64,000 nt of DNA from Streptomyces sp. NBC_01408 (GTDB lineage Bacteria > Actinomycetota > Actinomycetes > Streptomycetales > Streptomycetaceae): NCBI RefSeq assembly GCF_026340255.1, contig NZ_JAPEPJ010000003.1, positions 806,001-870,000 of the forward strand. Direction: 5' to 3'. Of the stretch, positions 45,201 to 52,944 are shown piece after piece (position 1 is the first letter of the stretch; every line of letters begins with the position of its first letter). A program made the position numbers and the translations under genes. The notes beneath the pieces were generated by a model. The model was not told the DNA's origin and did no database searches. It saw only the letters and a program-made list of their open reading frames with translations.

Positions 45201-45901
45201 CCCAGGCCCCGCGGCCCGGCGGTCCCGGTGTCGGCGGCTTCGCCCGCCCGGCCCAGGCTCCGCAGCAGCAGGCTCAGGCCCCGCAGCACGGCGGCGACTA
45301 CGCACCCGTACCGCAGGCCCGTCCCGAGGCTCCCCGGCTGCCGCAGGGGCACCGCCCGGAGGCCCTGCCCCCGGCGCAGAGCTCCGGCGACGCCCGCAGC
45401 CCGATCTTCGACACGCTCGAGTCGAACTGGTTCCGCGAGGAGGGGCAGCAGCCCCCCGCGCAGGGACCGTCGGCCGGCGCACCCCAGCAGGGCCAGCAGC
45501 CGCAGCAGTCCGCTCCGGTGGCTCCGCACCAGCCGCAGCGCGGTCAGGAGTACGCGACGGAACCCGCCTCGGCGGCGACCGGCGCCACGCCGACCGTCAG
45601 CTGGCGGTCCTCGCCGAACGACGAGCTGATGCGGCAGGCCGAGCGCGTGCGCCAGCCCGCCGCCGGCGGCATCACCACTTCGGGGCTGCCCCGCCGGGTC
45701 CCACGGGCGAACCTCGTGGCCGGCACCGCACAGCAGCAGGCCGAGGCCCAGACCGGTCCTCAGGTCTCGCGTTCGCCCGATGACGTCCGCGGCCGTCTGA
45801 CGAACCTCCGACGCGGTATCCAGCAGGGTCGTCAGGCAGGCAACAGCGGCCCGGCGACCGGCAGCTACCACGTCGACCCCACTTACCAGCAGGAGCGATA
45901 G
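42218..45901 (+). CDS. cvnA1: Conservon sensor protein CvnA1 (nitrate-sensor/HAMP/ATPase)
   Basis: Membrane histidine-kinase-like protein of 1227 residues, first gene of conservon 1. Order: basic N-terminus; TM1 (about 96-118, LVSLLTLPVVAATTLGGF); extracellular helical nitrate/nitrite-sensor-type domain; TM2 (about 404-430); HAMP-like region; DHLATRMRRNGENLLVLAGEE (about 547); HATPase with N box HLLAELLENATSFSSP and DTGIGL. A 400-residue Gly/Gln/Pro-rich tail with TGQFERP-type repeats ends in the conserved GLPRRVPRANLV and DVRGRLTNLRRGIQQG. Known conservons signal through A, B, C and the GTPase D, like eukaryotic G-protein complexes. GTG 42218 is chosen (GAGG upstream); ATG 42137 is an alternative. 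Confidence 0.9.
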   Translation: MQGRFKRDGSAAAEQEPRGGTDRGSSPQHAQNRGPAVEGARPDASATVKAKGRGKSAKDKVKAKAGPVEQDVAIPKAPSGPGSRLAMQNWRISTRLVSLLTLPVVAATTLGGFRINDSLNDIAQLEHMQLLTTMTRQATNLAAALQEERDKSAGPLSVTPGKSNSIVDGVRETTDSAAKAFEAATAKVDSAQDKDETLKSIRNNVLQIGRQLTSIKDIRQKAYVNGAQQTVTEYNSLIVSLLSLSQDMAQATSSPEMIKRTRALAAFSSAKEYASVQRAIIAAALPDSSEKQGKLLENDRLFALSALRGEGQSKKTFELVYQGKPEELLAALGDGNTEIGSADHYARRVLSNEGQFVKEKNRSWMDWYDADDTKLQAMKVIELTLLEDMEQKARELKNESQQDAIINGALIFLVLGVSLVGAFVMARSMIRSLRRLQDTATRVAQDRLPELVKQLSESDPQDVDTSVESVGVHTRDEIGQVAAAFDDVHREAVRLAAEQALLRGNVNAMFTNLSRRSQGLIQRQLSLISELESREADPDQLSSLFKLDHLATRMRRNGENLLVLAGEEPGRRWTRPVPLVDVLRAAASEVEQYERIELSSVPGTDVAGRVVNDLVHLLAELLENATSFSSPQTKVKVTGHALPDGRVLVEIHDTGIGLSPEDLAAINERLAAPPTVDVSVSRRMGLFVVGRLSLRHGIRIQLRPSDSGGTTALVMLPVDVAQGGKKPGPMPGGQGGPSAGQGGPGGQPSVPGGGARPTVGAAPQRGQVAGGAQRAALPGRDGAAPGQQRPQSQQNQQGLQGGRPQQQGGPGAPGARPQPGPTTAGQGQGAFGAGAPMAGRGPAGGPQGRPASGPAGFPQGTGFERPQPQQPQPQQAQQAQQQSAAPAQRGGRPQLPPRGGAPRPELPGPQTASWGADQARGHDELSGPGSTAEFARPDFNAPLPVADGGNSTTGQFERPDVRGPLSPSATGQFERPEQRGPADPSTTGQFARPGTQAPRPGGPGVGGFARPAQAPQQQAQAPQHGGDYAPVPQARPEAPRLPQGHRPEALPPAQSSGDARSPIFDTLESNWFREEGQQPPAQGPSAGAPQQGQQPQQSAPVAPHQPQRGQEYATEPASAATGATPTVSWRSSPNDELMRQAERVRQPAAGGITTSGLPRRVPRANLVAGTAQQQAEAQTGPQVSRSPDDVRGRLTNLRRGIQQGRQAGNSGPATGSYHVDPTYQQER

Positions 45902-46324
45902 TTGAGTTCGATGAGCCAGGCGGCACAGAACCTGAACTGGTTGATCACCAACTTCGTGGACAACACCCCAGGGGTGTCCCACACCGTGGTGGTCTCCGCC
46001 GACGGACTCCTTCTGGCGATGTCCGAAGGTTTCCCCCGTGACCGTGCCGACCAGCTGGCGGCCGTGGCCTCCGGTCTGACCTCGCTGACCGCCGGGGCCT
46101 CCCGGATCTTCGAGGGCGGCGCCGTCAACCAGACCGTGGTCGAGATGGACCGGGGATTCCTCTTCCTCATGTCCGTCTCCGACGGATCCTCGCTGGCCGT
46201 ACTGGCGCACCCCGAGTGCGACATCGGCCTCGTGGGCTACGAGATGGCCCTCCTGGTGGACCGAGCGGGCAGCGTCCTCACCCCGGACCTGCGCGCGGAG
46301 CTGCAGGGAAGCTTGCTCACCTGA
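45902..46324 (+). CDS. cvnB1: Roadblock/LC7 protein CvnB1
   Basis: A 140-residue roadblock/LC7-domain protein, the putative GTPase-activating or scaffolding partner of CvnD. TTG 45902 is chosen because AGGAG lies six bases upstream and the paralogue has a GTG at the same place; the ATG at 45911 (MSQAAQNLNW) is too far from the site. It begins directly after the cvnA1 stop. Core: TPGVSHTVVVSADGLLLAM and AVNQTVVEMDRGFLFLMSV. A run of 116 bases is identical to cvnB2. Confidence 0.94.
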   Translation: MSSMSQAAQNLNWLITNFVDNTPGVSHTVVVSADGLLLAMSEGFPRDRADQLAAVASGLTSLTAGASRIFEGGAVNQTVVEMDRGFLFLMSVSDGSSLAVLAHPECDIGLVGYEMALLVDRAGSVLTPDLRAELQGSLLT

Positions 46325-46331
46325 CTGTCAC

Positions 46332-46364
46332 TCTTCCGGCCGGACGGTACTTCCGGCCGGAAGA
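46332..46364 (+). promoter_or_regulatory. Hairpin between cvnB1 and cvnC1
   Basis: A perfect 13-bp inverted repeat TCTTCCGGCCGGA (46332-46344) with 46352-46364, 7-base loop, in the 151-base gap. It may tune expression of the distal genes (attenuator or mRNA end). Confidence 0.5.
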
Positions 46365-46475
46365 CCGGGGCCCCTCCCCCGGAACCAAGTACCCCCGCCA
46401 GGCCGTCATACCGTCCCCCCACCGGCCGCCCCGTCAGACGGCACGCTGACCACTGCTGTCCAGCCCGGAGGATCA

Positions 46476-46868
46476 ATGACCCCGCCCCCCGCCTATCCCG
46501 ATGCGTACGGAGATTCGTACTCGGATGGCGACCAGCCGCTGGTGCGTCCGTACGCGATGACCGGCGGCCGGACCCGGCCCCGCTACCAGCTCGCCATCGA
46601 GGCGCTGGTCAGCACCACGGCCGATCCGATGCACCTGTCCGGCCTCCTCCCCGAGCACCAGCGAATATGCACCCTGTGCCGGGAAGTGAAGTCGGTCGCG
46701 GAGGTCTCCGCACTGCTGTCGATGCCGCTCGGTGTCGCCCGGATCCTCGTCGCCGACCTGGCGGAGGCCGGAATGGTGGCCATCCACCAGCCGGGCAATG
46801 GAGAGGCCGGCGGCACGCCGGATGTAACGCTGCTCGAAAGGGTGCTCAGTGGCCTTCGGAACATCTAG
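46476..46868 (+). CDS. cvnC1: DUF742 protein CvnC1
   Basis: A 130-residue DUF742 protein, the winged-helix-like third component of conservons. The N-terminus is Pro/Tyr-rich; the core is LVRPYAMTGGRTRPRYQLAIEALVS, LPEHQRICTLCREVKSVAEVSALL and GVARILVADLAEAGMV. ATG 46476 follows GGAGG. The end overlaps cvnD1 by 20 bases. Confidence 0.94.
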   Translation: MTPPPAYPDAYGDSYSDGDQPLVRPYAMTGGRTRPRYQLAIEALVSTTADPMHLSGLLPEHQRICTLCREVKSVAEVSALLSMPLGVARILVADLAEAGMVAIHQPGNGEAGGTPDVTLLERVLSGLRNI

Positions 46869-47430
46869 CGGTGGAGCTGCTCGCTCCACCACCTCGGCGA
46901 AGATCGTGGTGGCGGGCGGCTTCGGCGTGGGCAAGACCACGTTCGTCGGTGCGGTCTCCGAGATCAACCCGCTGCGCACCGAAGCCGTCATGACCTCCGC
47001 GAGCGCGGGGATCGACGACCTCACGCACACCGGTGACAAGACGACCACCACGGTCGCCATGGACTTCGGCCGCATCACCCTGGACCAGGACCTGATCCTG
47101 TACCTCTTCGGTACGCCGGGCCAGGACCGCTTCTGGTTCATGTGGGACGACCTGGTCCGCGGCGCCATCGGCGCGATCGTCCTCGTCGACACGCGCCGTC
47201 TCGCCGACTGCTTCCCCGCCGTCGACTACTTCGAGAACAGCGGCCTGCCGTTCGTCGTGGCCCTCAACGGCTTCGAGGGGCACCAGCCGTACACCCCGGA
47301 GGAAGTCCGCGAGGCCCTGCAGATCGGCCCCGGCGCCCCCATCATCACCACCGACGCCCGCCACCGCGCGGACGCCAAGAGCGCGCTCATCACGCTCGTC
47401 GAGCACGCCCTGATGGCGCGGCTCAAGTAA
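46849..47430 (+). CDS. cvnD1: Small Ras-like GTPase CvnD1
   Basis: A 193-residue GTPase of the conservon/MglA-like type. P-loop GGFGVGKTTFVGAVSE (about 22-37), switch II DTPG-equivalent LFGTPGQDRFWFMWDD, and the base-recognition region VVALNGFEG where canonical NKxD is replaced by LNGF. GTG 46849 lies inside the cvnC1 end with AAAGGG upstream, so translation is coupled. It ends at a strong terminator. Confidence 0.94.
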   Translation: MAFGTSSGGAARSTTSAKIVVAGGFGVGKTTFVGAVSEINPLRTEAVMTSASAGIDDLTHTGDKTTTTVAMDFGRITLDQDLILYLFGTPGQDRFWFMWDDLVRGAIGAIVLVDTRRLADCFPAVDYFENSGLPFVVALNGFEGHQPYTPEEVREALQIGPGAPIITTDARHRADAKSALITLVEHALMARLK

Positions 47431-47453
47431 CACGGTTTCAACTGTCGCGCGTG

Positions 47454-47489
47454 AGGGGCGGGCTGTGTCATGCGACACGGCCCGCCCTT
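47454..47489 (+). terminator. Terminator of conservon 1
   Basis: A 16-bp stem (47454-47469 and 47474-47489, with G-T pairs) and ATGC loop, 23 bases after the cvnD1 stop. The remaining bases to 47723 contain the cvn2 promoter region. Confidence 0.8.
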
Positions 47490-47723
47490 CTGCTTCATAA
47501 CGTTTCGACAGAGAATTGCGGCCAGGTGGACACGGGGTGCGGTCGGTTGGTGCCGCTACGCGCACAACTCCCCCCATTTTTGCCGTAGGAAGGACTTTAT
47601 GTCCGGTTTATGTGGGGCATAAGCTTCTGGGAATGGCCGGTTTCAACTGTTTGGAACACGGCCGTTAACCGTGCTGGAATTCAACGAACTAGCTAGTAGC
47701 ACCGCCGAGAGGTTGTTGGTCGA

Positions 47724-50700
47724 GTGAGGCGAAGCATCACGAGCCCCGCGGATGAACCCGCGCGCGGCAACTTCACCCCGCCGCCGCGAGCGGCCGCGTC
47801 GCCCGTCGACGCGCCCGTGGGCCCACCCGCGCGCAACGGGAGCACCAGCAGGTTCTCGCCCCGCAACTGGCGCGTGCCGACCCGTCTGAACGCCATCCTG
47901 CTCGTGCCCGCCCTCGTCGGGCTGGTCATGGGCGGCTTCCAGGTGAAGGGCTCCATAGACACCTGGAACGAGGCCAAGGACGCCGAGAAGATAGCCAGGG
48001 TCGTGACGGCCGCCTCCGAGTACAGCCAGGCGCTGCTCAACGAGCGCGACCTCAGCGCGGAACCGCTGCTGAACGGCGACACCAAGAGCGAGGTCGTCTC
48101 CAAGGCATACGGGGTGACCAACTCGGCCAAGGTGAAGTTCGACAAGGCCGTCCAGGACATGCCCAAGGCCCAGGGCCTGGAGCGCCGCCTCGAGCTCTTC
48201 CGCGGGGACGAGCCCAAGCTGGAGCAGGTCCGCAAGACCGCGTACCAGGCTCCGCTCGAGAGCGCCAAGAAGAACCTCCCCACCTCGGCGGGCCCCATCC
48301 CGACCGAAGAGGGCTACGTGCTGGTCCAGCACTACCTCATGCAGTTCGCCAACGAGCTCGGCCTCGGTACCGGCAACGTGACCTCCTACGGCCGCATGGT
48401 CTACGCGATCCAGCTGGCCAAGGCGGCGAACTCGCTCCAGCGCTCCGTCGGCACCCACCTGCTGGTGCGCCCGAGCGCGGACGAGAACATCCGCAAGTCG
48501 CAGCTCATCGCCTTCTCCTCCTACGCCTACCTCGAGGAAATCGCCATCGGCGAGTACGTCGCGGCGGGCACCGAGGAGGACGTGAACCGCCTCAAGGAGG
48601 TCATGGGCAAGAAGGCGCAGGAGGGCGCGGCCAAGATCACCGAGGCCAAGACCAAGGCCGAACAGGCCGGCGTCCGCTTCGTGCCGCCGCCCATGGGGGT
48701 CAACAACTCCCCGCTCGCCAGCATGACCGACGCGATCGCCAGCGGCGACAACAAGGCCAAGCTCGCCGCGGGCGGCACCACGCCCCTGAACTGGCAGGCC
48801 GCCGCCACCGCCAAGTTCGACGGCTACGACGAGGTCGAGAAGGAACTCCTCGACAAGGCCGTCAAGGACGCCATCGCGGTCTCCGAAGAGGCCCGCAACG
48901 ACGCCATCCGCAACGGCGCCATCGTCGTCGTGGCCCTGCTCGCGGCCTTCATCCTGGCCGGCATGATGGCGCGCCAGATGAGCCGCGCGATGTCCCACCT
49001 GCGCACCGCCGCCTTCGAGGTCGCCGAGCAGCGTCTGCCGGCACTGGTCGACCAGCTCTCGCGCACCGACCCCGGCAAGGTCGACACCCGGGTCATGCCG
49101 ATCCCGATCAACTCCCAGGACGAGATCGGCGAGGTCGCCCGCGCCTTCGACCAGGTCCACCAGGAAGCGGTACGGCTCGCCGCCGAGCAGGCGCTCCTGC
49201 GAGGGAACGTCAACGCGATCTTCACGAACCTCTCCATGCGCAACCAGTCGCTGATCGAGGGCCAGCTGACCCTCATCACCGACCTGGAGAACAACGAGGC
49301 GGACCCGGACCAGCTGGAGAACCTCTTCCGCCTGGACCACCTGGCCACCCGCATGCGCCGCAACGGCGAGAACCTCCTCATCCTCGCGGGTGAGGAACCG
49401 GGCCGCCGCTGGGACCAGCCGGTCCCCCTCGTCGACGTCCTGCGCGCCGCCTCCTCCGAGGTGGAGCAGTACGAGCGCGTCGAGCTCTCGGGCGTCTCCG
49501 AGGCCGAGATCCACGGCCAGGCCGTGACCGACCTCGTGCACCTGCTCGCCGAGCTCCTGGAGAACGCCACCACGTTCTCCTCCCCGCAGACCAAGGTCCG
49601 CGTCAACGCCACCCGTCTGCCCGACGGCCGCGTGATGGTCGAGATCCACGACAAGGGCATCGGCCTCACCGCCGAGGACTTCGCGGACATCAACCACAAG
49701 CTGGCCAACCCGCCGACCGTGGACGCCGCGATCTCGCAGCGCATGGGCCTGTTCGTGGTCGGCCGGCTGGCTGACCGCCACAGCATCCGCGTCCAGCTGC
49801 GCCCCTCGGGCGAGGCGGCCGGCACCACCTCGCTGGTCATGCTCCCCGACGCCATCACCCACGGTGGCGGTGGCGAGGGCATCCCGGACGACGACTTCAC
49901 GGTCTCCTCGATCATCCCGGAGCAGAAGGTCCAGCAGCCCGCTCCGCTGCGTACGGCCGCCGAGCTCGGTTTCGACGACTCCCGGTACGACCAGCAGGGC
50001 GCCGACGGCCGCGACCTCGACCCGGTGGGCCGCTCCCTCCTCGCCGAGGAGCGCAGGGCCGCGCTGAAGGCCCAGGTCAGCTTCCCGCAGGAGCAGCAGT
50101 ACGCCGAGCCTGCCGCCCAGGACTATCCGGAACCTCAGCCTGAGCACGGCTACCAGCCGTACCAGGGCTACGAGCAGCAGCCCGAGCAGGGCTACGACGC
50201 TCCGTACGAGGCTCCCGACGACTTCCCTGCGCAGCCGGGCTACGAGGCGTATCCCCAGCAGGGGTACACATATCCGGAAGCCGGGTACCAGGACCAGCAG
50301 CAGGGCGCCGCAAGCTACGACGACGGCTACAAGGCCCAGCCGCAGCAGGCCGATTGGCCTGCGCAGAACACCTACCCGGGCGGCTACCAGCAGAATTACG
50401 GGACCGAATCGGAATCCCAGGCCGGTCCCGAACAGGCCCCGGAACGCGTAGGCTTCGACCGTCCGGGCGCCGCTGCCGACACCGGCCACGAGATGACCGG
50501 AGCGGGCCTGCCGCGTCGCGGCAGCCAGCAGCAGTGGCAGCCGGCACAGAAGGAAGCGGAGTCCACCGGATCCCTCTTCGAGCAGCGGCCGCAGCGTCAG
50601 CAGCAGCCCGCCGCCCCGGAGCAGGCTCCGGAGGAGACGGAAGGCACGGCGGCGTGGCGTTCGCGTAACGACGAGCGCTGGCAGCAGGCCGGAAAACTCC

Positions 50701-50924
50701 GTGAGCCGAAGGCGGGCGGGGTCACCCCGTCCGGTCTCCCTCGGCGGGTGCCCAAGGCCAACCTGGTCGAAGGCACCGCGGAGTCGACCCCGCAGGGCGG
50801 CCCTCAGGTCTCCCGCGCCCCGGAGGACGTCCGTGGCAGGTTGAGCAACCTGCGGCGCGGTGTCCAGCAGGGACGCAACGCGGGTTCCGAGCAGTCAAGT
50901 AACAGCTATGACCAGGAGCGTTAG
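47724..50924 (+). CDS. cvnA2: Conservon sensor protein CvnA2
   Basis: A 1066-residue counterpart of CvnA1 and first gene of conservon 2. TM1 is about residues 54-74 (AILLVPALVGLVMGGF), TM2 about 396-416, then HAMP, DHLATRMRRNGENLLILAGEE, N box HLLAELLENATTFSSP and DKGIGL. The sensor half is clearly different from CvnA1, so the stimulus is probably different. The tail is Gln/Tyr/Pro-rich (YEQQPEQGY, EAYPQQGYTYPEAGY) and ends in GLPRRVPKANLVEG and DVRGRLSNLRRGVQQG. GTG 47724 follows GAGG. Confidence 0.92.
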   Translation: MRRSITSPADEPARGNFTPPPRAAASPVDAPVGPPARNGSTSRFSPRNWRVPTRLNAILLVPALVGLVMGGFQVKGSIDTWNEAKDAEKIARVVTAASEYSQALLNERDLSAEPLLNGDTKSEVVSKAYGVTNSAKVKFDKAVQDMPKAQGLERRLELFRGDEPKLEQVRKTAYQAPLESAKKNLPTSAGPIPTEEGYVLVQHYLMQFANELGLGTGNVTSYGRMVYAIQLAKAANSLQRSVGTHLLVRPSADENIRKSQLIAFSSYAYLEEIAIGEYVAAGTEEDVNRLKEVMGKKAQEGAAKITEAKTKAEQAGVRFVPPPMGVNNSPLASMTDAIASGDNKAKLAAGGTTPLNWQAAATAKFDGYDEVEKELLDKAVKDAIAVSEEARNDAIRNGAIVVVALLAAFILAGMMARQMSRAMSHLRTAAFEVAEQRLPALVDQLSRTDPGKVDTRVMPIPINSQDEIGEVARAFDQVHQEAVRLAAEQALLRGNVNAIFTNLSMRNQSLIEGQLTLITDLENNEADPDQLENLFRLDHLATRMRRNGENLLILAGEEPGRRWDQPVPLVDVLRAASSEVEQYERVELSGVSEAEIHGQAVTDLVHLLAELLENATTFSSPQTKVRVNATRLPDGRVMVEIHDKGIGLTAEDFADINHKLANPPTVDAAISQRMGLFVVGRLADRHSIRVQLRPSGEAAGTTSLVMLPDAITHGGGGEGIPDDDFTVSSIIPEQKVQQPAPLRTAAELGFDDSRYDQQGADGRDLDPVGRSLLAEERRAALKAQVSFPQEQQYAEPAAQDYPEPQPEHGYQPYQGYEQQPEQGYDAPYEAPDDFPAQPGYEAYPQQGYTYPEAGYQDQQQGAASYDDGYKAQPQQADWPAQNTYPGGYQQNYGTESESQAGPEQAPERVGFDRPGAAADTGHEMTGAGLPRRGSQQQWQPAQKEAESTGSLFEQRPQRQQQPAAPEQAPEETEGTAAWRSRNDERWQQAGKLREPKAGGVTPSGLPRRVPKANLVEGTAESTPQGGPQVSRAPEDVRGRLSNLRRGVQQGRNAGSEQSSNSYDQER

Positions 50925-50925
50925 T

Positions 50926-51348
50926 GTGAGCCCGATGAGCCAGGCGGCACAGAACCTGAACTGGTTGATCACCAACTTCGTGGACAACACCCCAGGGGTG
51001 TCCCACACCGTGGTGGTCTCCGCCGACGGACTCCTTCTGGCGATGTCCGACGGGTTCCCTCGTGACCGCGCCGATCAGCTGGCGGCCGTGGCCTCCGGTC
51101 TGACCTCGCTGACCGCCGGGGCCTCCCGGATCTTCGAGGGCGGCGCCGTCAACCAGACCGTGGTCGAGATGGACCGGGGATTCCTTTTCCTCATGTCCGT
51201 CTCCGACGGATCCTCGCTCGCGGTGCTCGCGCACCCCGAGTGCGACATCGGCCTCGTGGGCTACGAGATGGCCCTCCTGGTGGACCGAGCGGGCAGCGTC
51301 CTCACCCCGGACCTGCGCGCGGAGCTGCAGGGAAGTCTTCTCAACTAG
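50926..51348 (+). CDS. cvnB2: Roadblock/LC7 protein CvnB2
   Basis: A 140-residue roadblock/LC7 protein almost identical to CvnB1 (differences at few residues, for example SDGFPRD for SEGFPRD and the C-terminal Asn). GTG 50926 is chosen with AGGAG seven bases upstream and one base after the cvnA2 stop. DNA identity to cvnB1 extends through synonymous sites. Confidence 0.94.
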   Translation: MSPMSQAAQNLNWLITNFVDNTPGVSHTVVVSADGLLLAMSDGFPRDRADQLAAVASGLTSLTAGASRIFEGGAVNQTVVEMDRGFLFLMSVSDGSSLAVLAHPECDIGLVGYEMALLVDRAGSVLTPDLRAELQGSLLN

Positions 51349-51441
51349 CAGACAGGCAGTGCGTTTCGCGTCATCGCACCATAGGGTGCGGTGGCGCGGT
51401 TCCACAGGGAGTACTGCGTACTTGGAGTCGGAGGAGGAAAC

Positions 51442-51999
51442 GTGACAACACCCGGAGGACATCCTTATGGCGGCGCGCAGCAGCCGCAGGGTGGACACGA
51501 CCAGAACCGCTTCAACTTCCCCTCCTCCCCCAGCCGGCCCGTGCCGGAGCACAACCCGTACCAGCAGCAGCCGTACGGCCAGCCCCAGCAGCCTCAGCAG
51601 CCCTACATGCCTCCGCAGCAGCCTCAGCGCGCCGCGCGGCAGCAGGCTCCCAAGGCCCACAACCCGCTGGTGCGCCCGTACGCGATGACCGGCGGCCGTA
51701 CTCGGCCGCGCTACCAGCTCGCCATCGAGGCGCTGGTCAGTACCACGGCGGATCCCGCCCGGCTGCAAGGGCAGTTGCCCGAGCACCAGCGCATCTGCCG
51801 TCTGTGCCAGGAGATCAAATCCGTCGCGGAGATCTCGGCACTTCTCTCCATTCCTCTTGGTGTCGCCCGCATCCTCGTCGCCGACCTGGCGGAGGCGGGC
51901 CTTGTCGCCATTCACCAGCCCGGCGGCGACGAGTCTGCCGGTGGCCAGCCAGATGTGACACTGCTCGAAAGGGTGCTCAGTGGACTTCGCAAGCTCTAA
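51442..51999 (+). CDS. cvnC2: DUF742 protein CvnC2
   Basis: A 185-residue DUF742 protein with the same core as CvnC1 but a longer Gln/Pro-rich N-terminal region (YQQQPYGQPQQPQQPYMPP). GTG 51442 is chosen because GGAGGAGG lies four bases upstream. Its end overlaps cvnD2 by 20 bases, as in cvn1. Confidence 0.93.
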   Translation: MTTPGGHPYGGAQQPQGGHDQNRFNFPSSPSRPVPEHNPYQQQPYGQPQQPQQPYMPPQQPQRAARQQAPKAHNPLVRPYAMTGGRTRPRYQLAIEALVSTTADPARLQGQLPEHQRICRLCQEIKSVAEISALLSIPLGVARILVADLAEAGLVAIHQPGGDESAGGQPDVTLLERVLSGLRKL

Positions 52000-52564
52000 C
52001 GGCGGAGCGGCTCCCCGCTCCACCACCTCCGCGAAGATCGTGGTGGCGGGCGGCTTCGGCGTGGGCAAGACCACGTTCGTCGGGGCCGTGTCCGAGATCA
52101 ACCCGCTGCGCACCGAAGCCGTCATGACCAGCGCCTCCGCCGGGATCGACGACCTCACCCACACCGGTGACAAGACGACCACCACGGTCGCCATGGACTT
52201 CGGCCGCATCACCCTGGACCAGGACCTGATCCTGTACCTCTTCGGTACGCCGGGCCAGGACCGCTTCTGGTTCATGTGGGACGACCTGGTCCGCGGCGCC
52301 ATCGGTGCCGTCGTCCTCGTCGACACGCGCCGTCTCGCCGACTGCTTCCCCGCCGTCGACTACTTCGAGAACAGCGGCCTGCCGTTCGTCGTGGCCCTCA
52401 ACGGCTTCGACGGGAACCAGGCGTACACCCCGGAGGAAGTCCGCGAGGCCCTGCAGATCGGCCCGGACGCCCCCATCATCACCACCGACGCCCGCCACCG
52501 CGCGGACGCCAAGAGCGCGCTCATCACGCTCGTCGAGCACGCCCTGATGGCGCGCCTGCGGTAG
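51980..52564 (+). CDS. cvnD2: Small Ras-like GTPase CvnD2
   Basis: A 194-residue GTPase, nearly identical to CvnD1 apart from the first residues (MDFASSNGGAAPRS) and a few later changes (GFDGNQAYTP). P-loop GGFGVGKTTFVG and LFGTPGQDRF are the same. A run of 146 bases is identical to cvnD1. It ends before a perfect palindromic terminator. Confidence 0.94.
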   Translation: MDFASSNGGAAPRSTTSAKIVVAGGFGVGKTTFVGAVSEINPLRTEAVMTSASAGIDDLTHTGDKTTTTVAMDFGRITLDQDLILYLFGTPGQDRFWFMWDDLVRGAIGAVVLVDTRRLADCFPAVDYFENSGLPFVVALNGFDGNQAYTPEEVREALQIGPDAPIITTDARHRADAKSALITLVEHALMARLR

Positions 52565-52583
52565 CTCGCGCCCCCGGCCCGTA

Positions 52584-52619
52584 CGAAGGCCCCCGTGTCA
52601 GCTGACACGGGGGCCTTCG
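52584..52619 (+). terminator. Terminator of conservon 2
   Basis: A perfect 36-base palindrome centred on TCAGCTGA, arms CGAAGGCCCCCGTGTCAG, 19 bases after the cvnD2 stop. A three-copy GGCAGGC tandem (about 52630-52651) follows. Confidence 0.85.
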
Positions 52620-52671
52620 CCGTGCGCGGGCGGCAGGCGGCAGGCGGCAGGCCGACGAGCCGGGCAAGGCG

Positions 52672-52703
52672 AAGGCCCCGCACCTGGACGGGTGCGGGGC
52701 CTT
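52672..52703 (-). terminator. Terminator of the accB-accE unit
   Basis: A 13-bp stem AAGGCCCCGCACC / GGTGCGGGGCCTT with a 6-base loop, 17 bases after the accE stop on the minus strand. Confidence 0.85.
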
Positions 52704-52720
52704 GCGTCGTACCGAGGGGC

Positions 52721-52921
52721 TCAGCCCTGCCAGCTGTGCGGGGCGCGGAAGCCCGGGGTGCGCTCCAGGCGGCGCCAGCCGGCCTGGGAGCGGGGGGCGA
52801 GGACCGCGGTCTCGGGGGTGGCGGCGGCGCGGGCGAGCAGGATCGCGGTGATCGCGGCCAGCTCCTCGGGCTCGGCGTTGCCCTTCTCGACGCGCAGCAG
52901 GGTGTCCGTGGCGATGCTCAT
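52721..52921 (-). CDS. accE: Acyl-CoA carboxylase epsilon subunit AccE
   Basis: A 66-residue epsilon subunit that stimulates the carboxylase complex. The family pattern is LLRVEKGNAEPEELAAITAILLAR followed by GWRRLERTPGFRAPHSW. ATG 52919-52921. It lies 23 bases downstream of accB. In S. coelicolor accE binds the AccA2-AccB complex and raises activity. Confidence 0.93.
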   Translation of the reverse strand: MSIATDTLLRVEKGNAEPEELAAITAILLARAAATPETAVLAPRSQAGWRRLERTPGFRAPHSWQG

Positions 52922-52944
52922 GTGGTGGCAGGTCTCCTTCGCGG

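Noticed and set aside
42215..46210. 1331-codon minus-strand open frame opposite cvnA1 and cvnB1
   Set aside because: Shadow of the conservon genes; no recognisable protein features.
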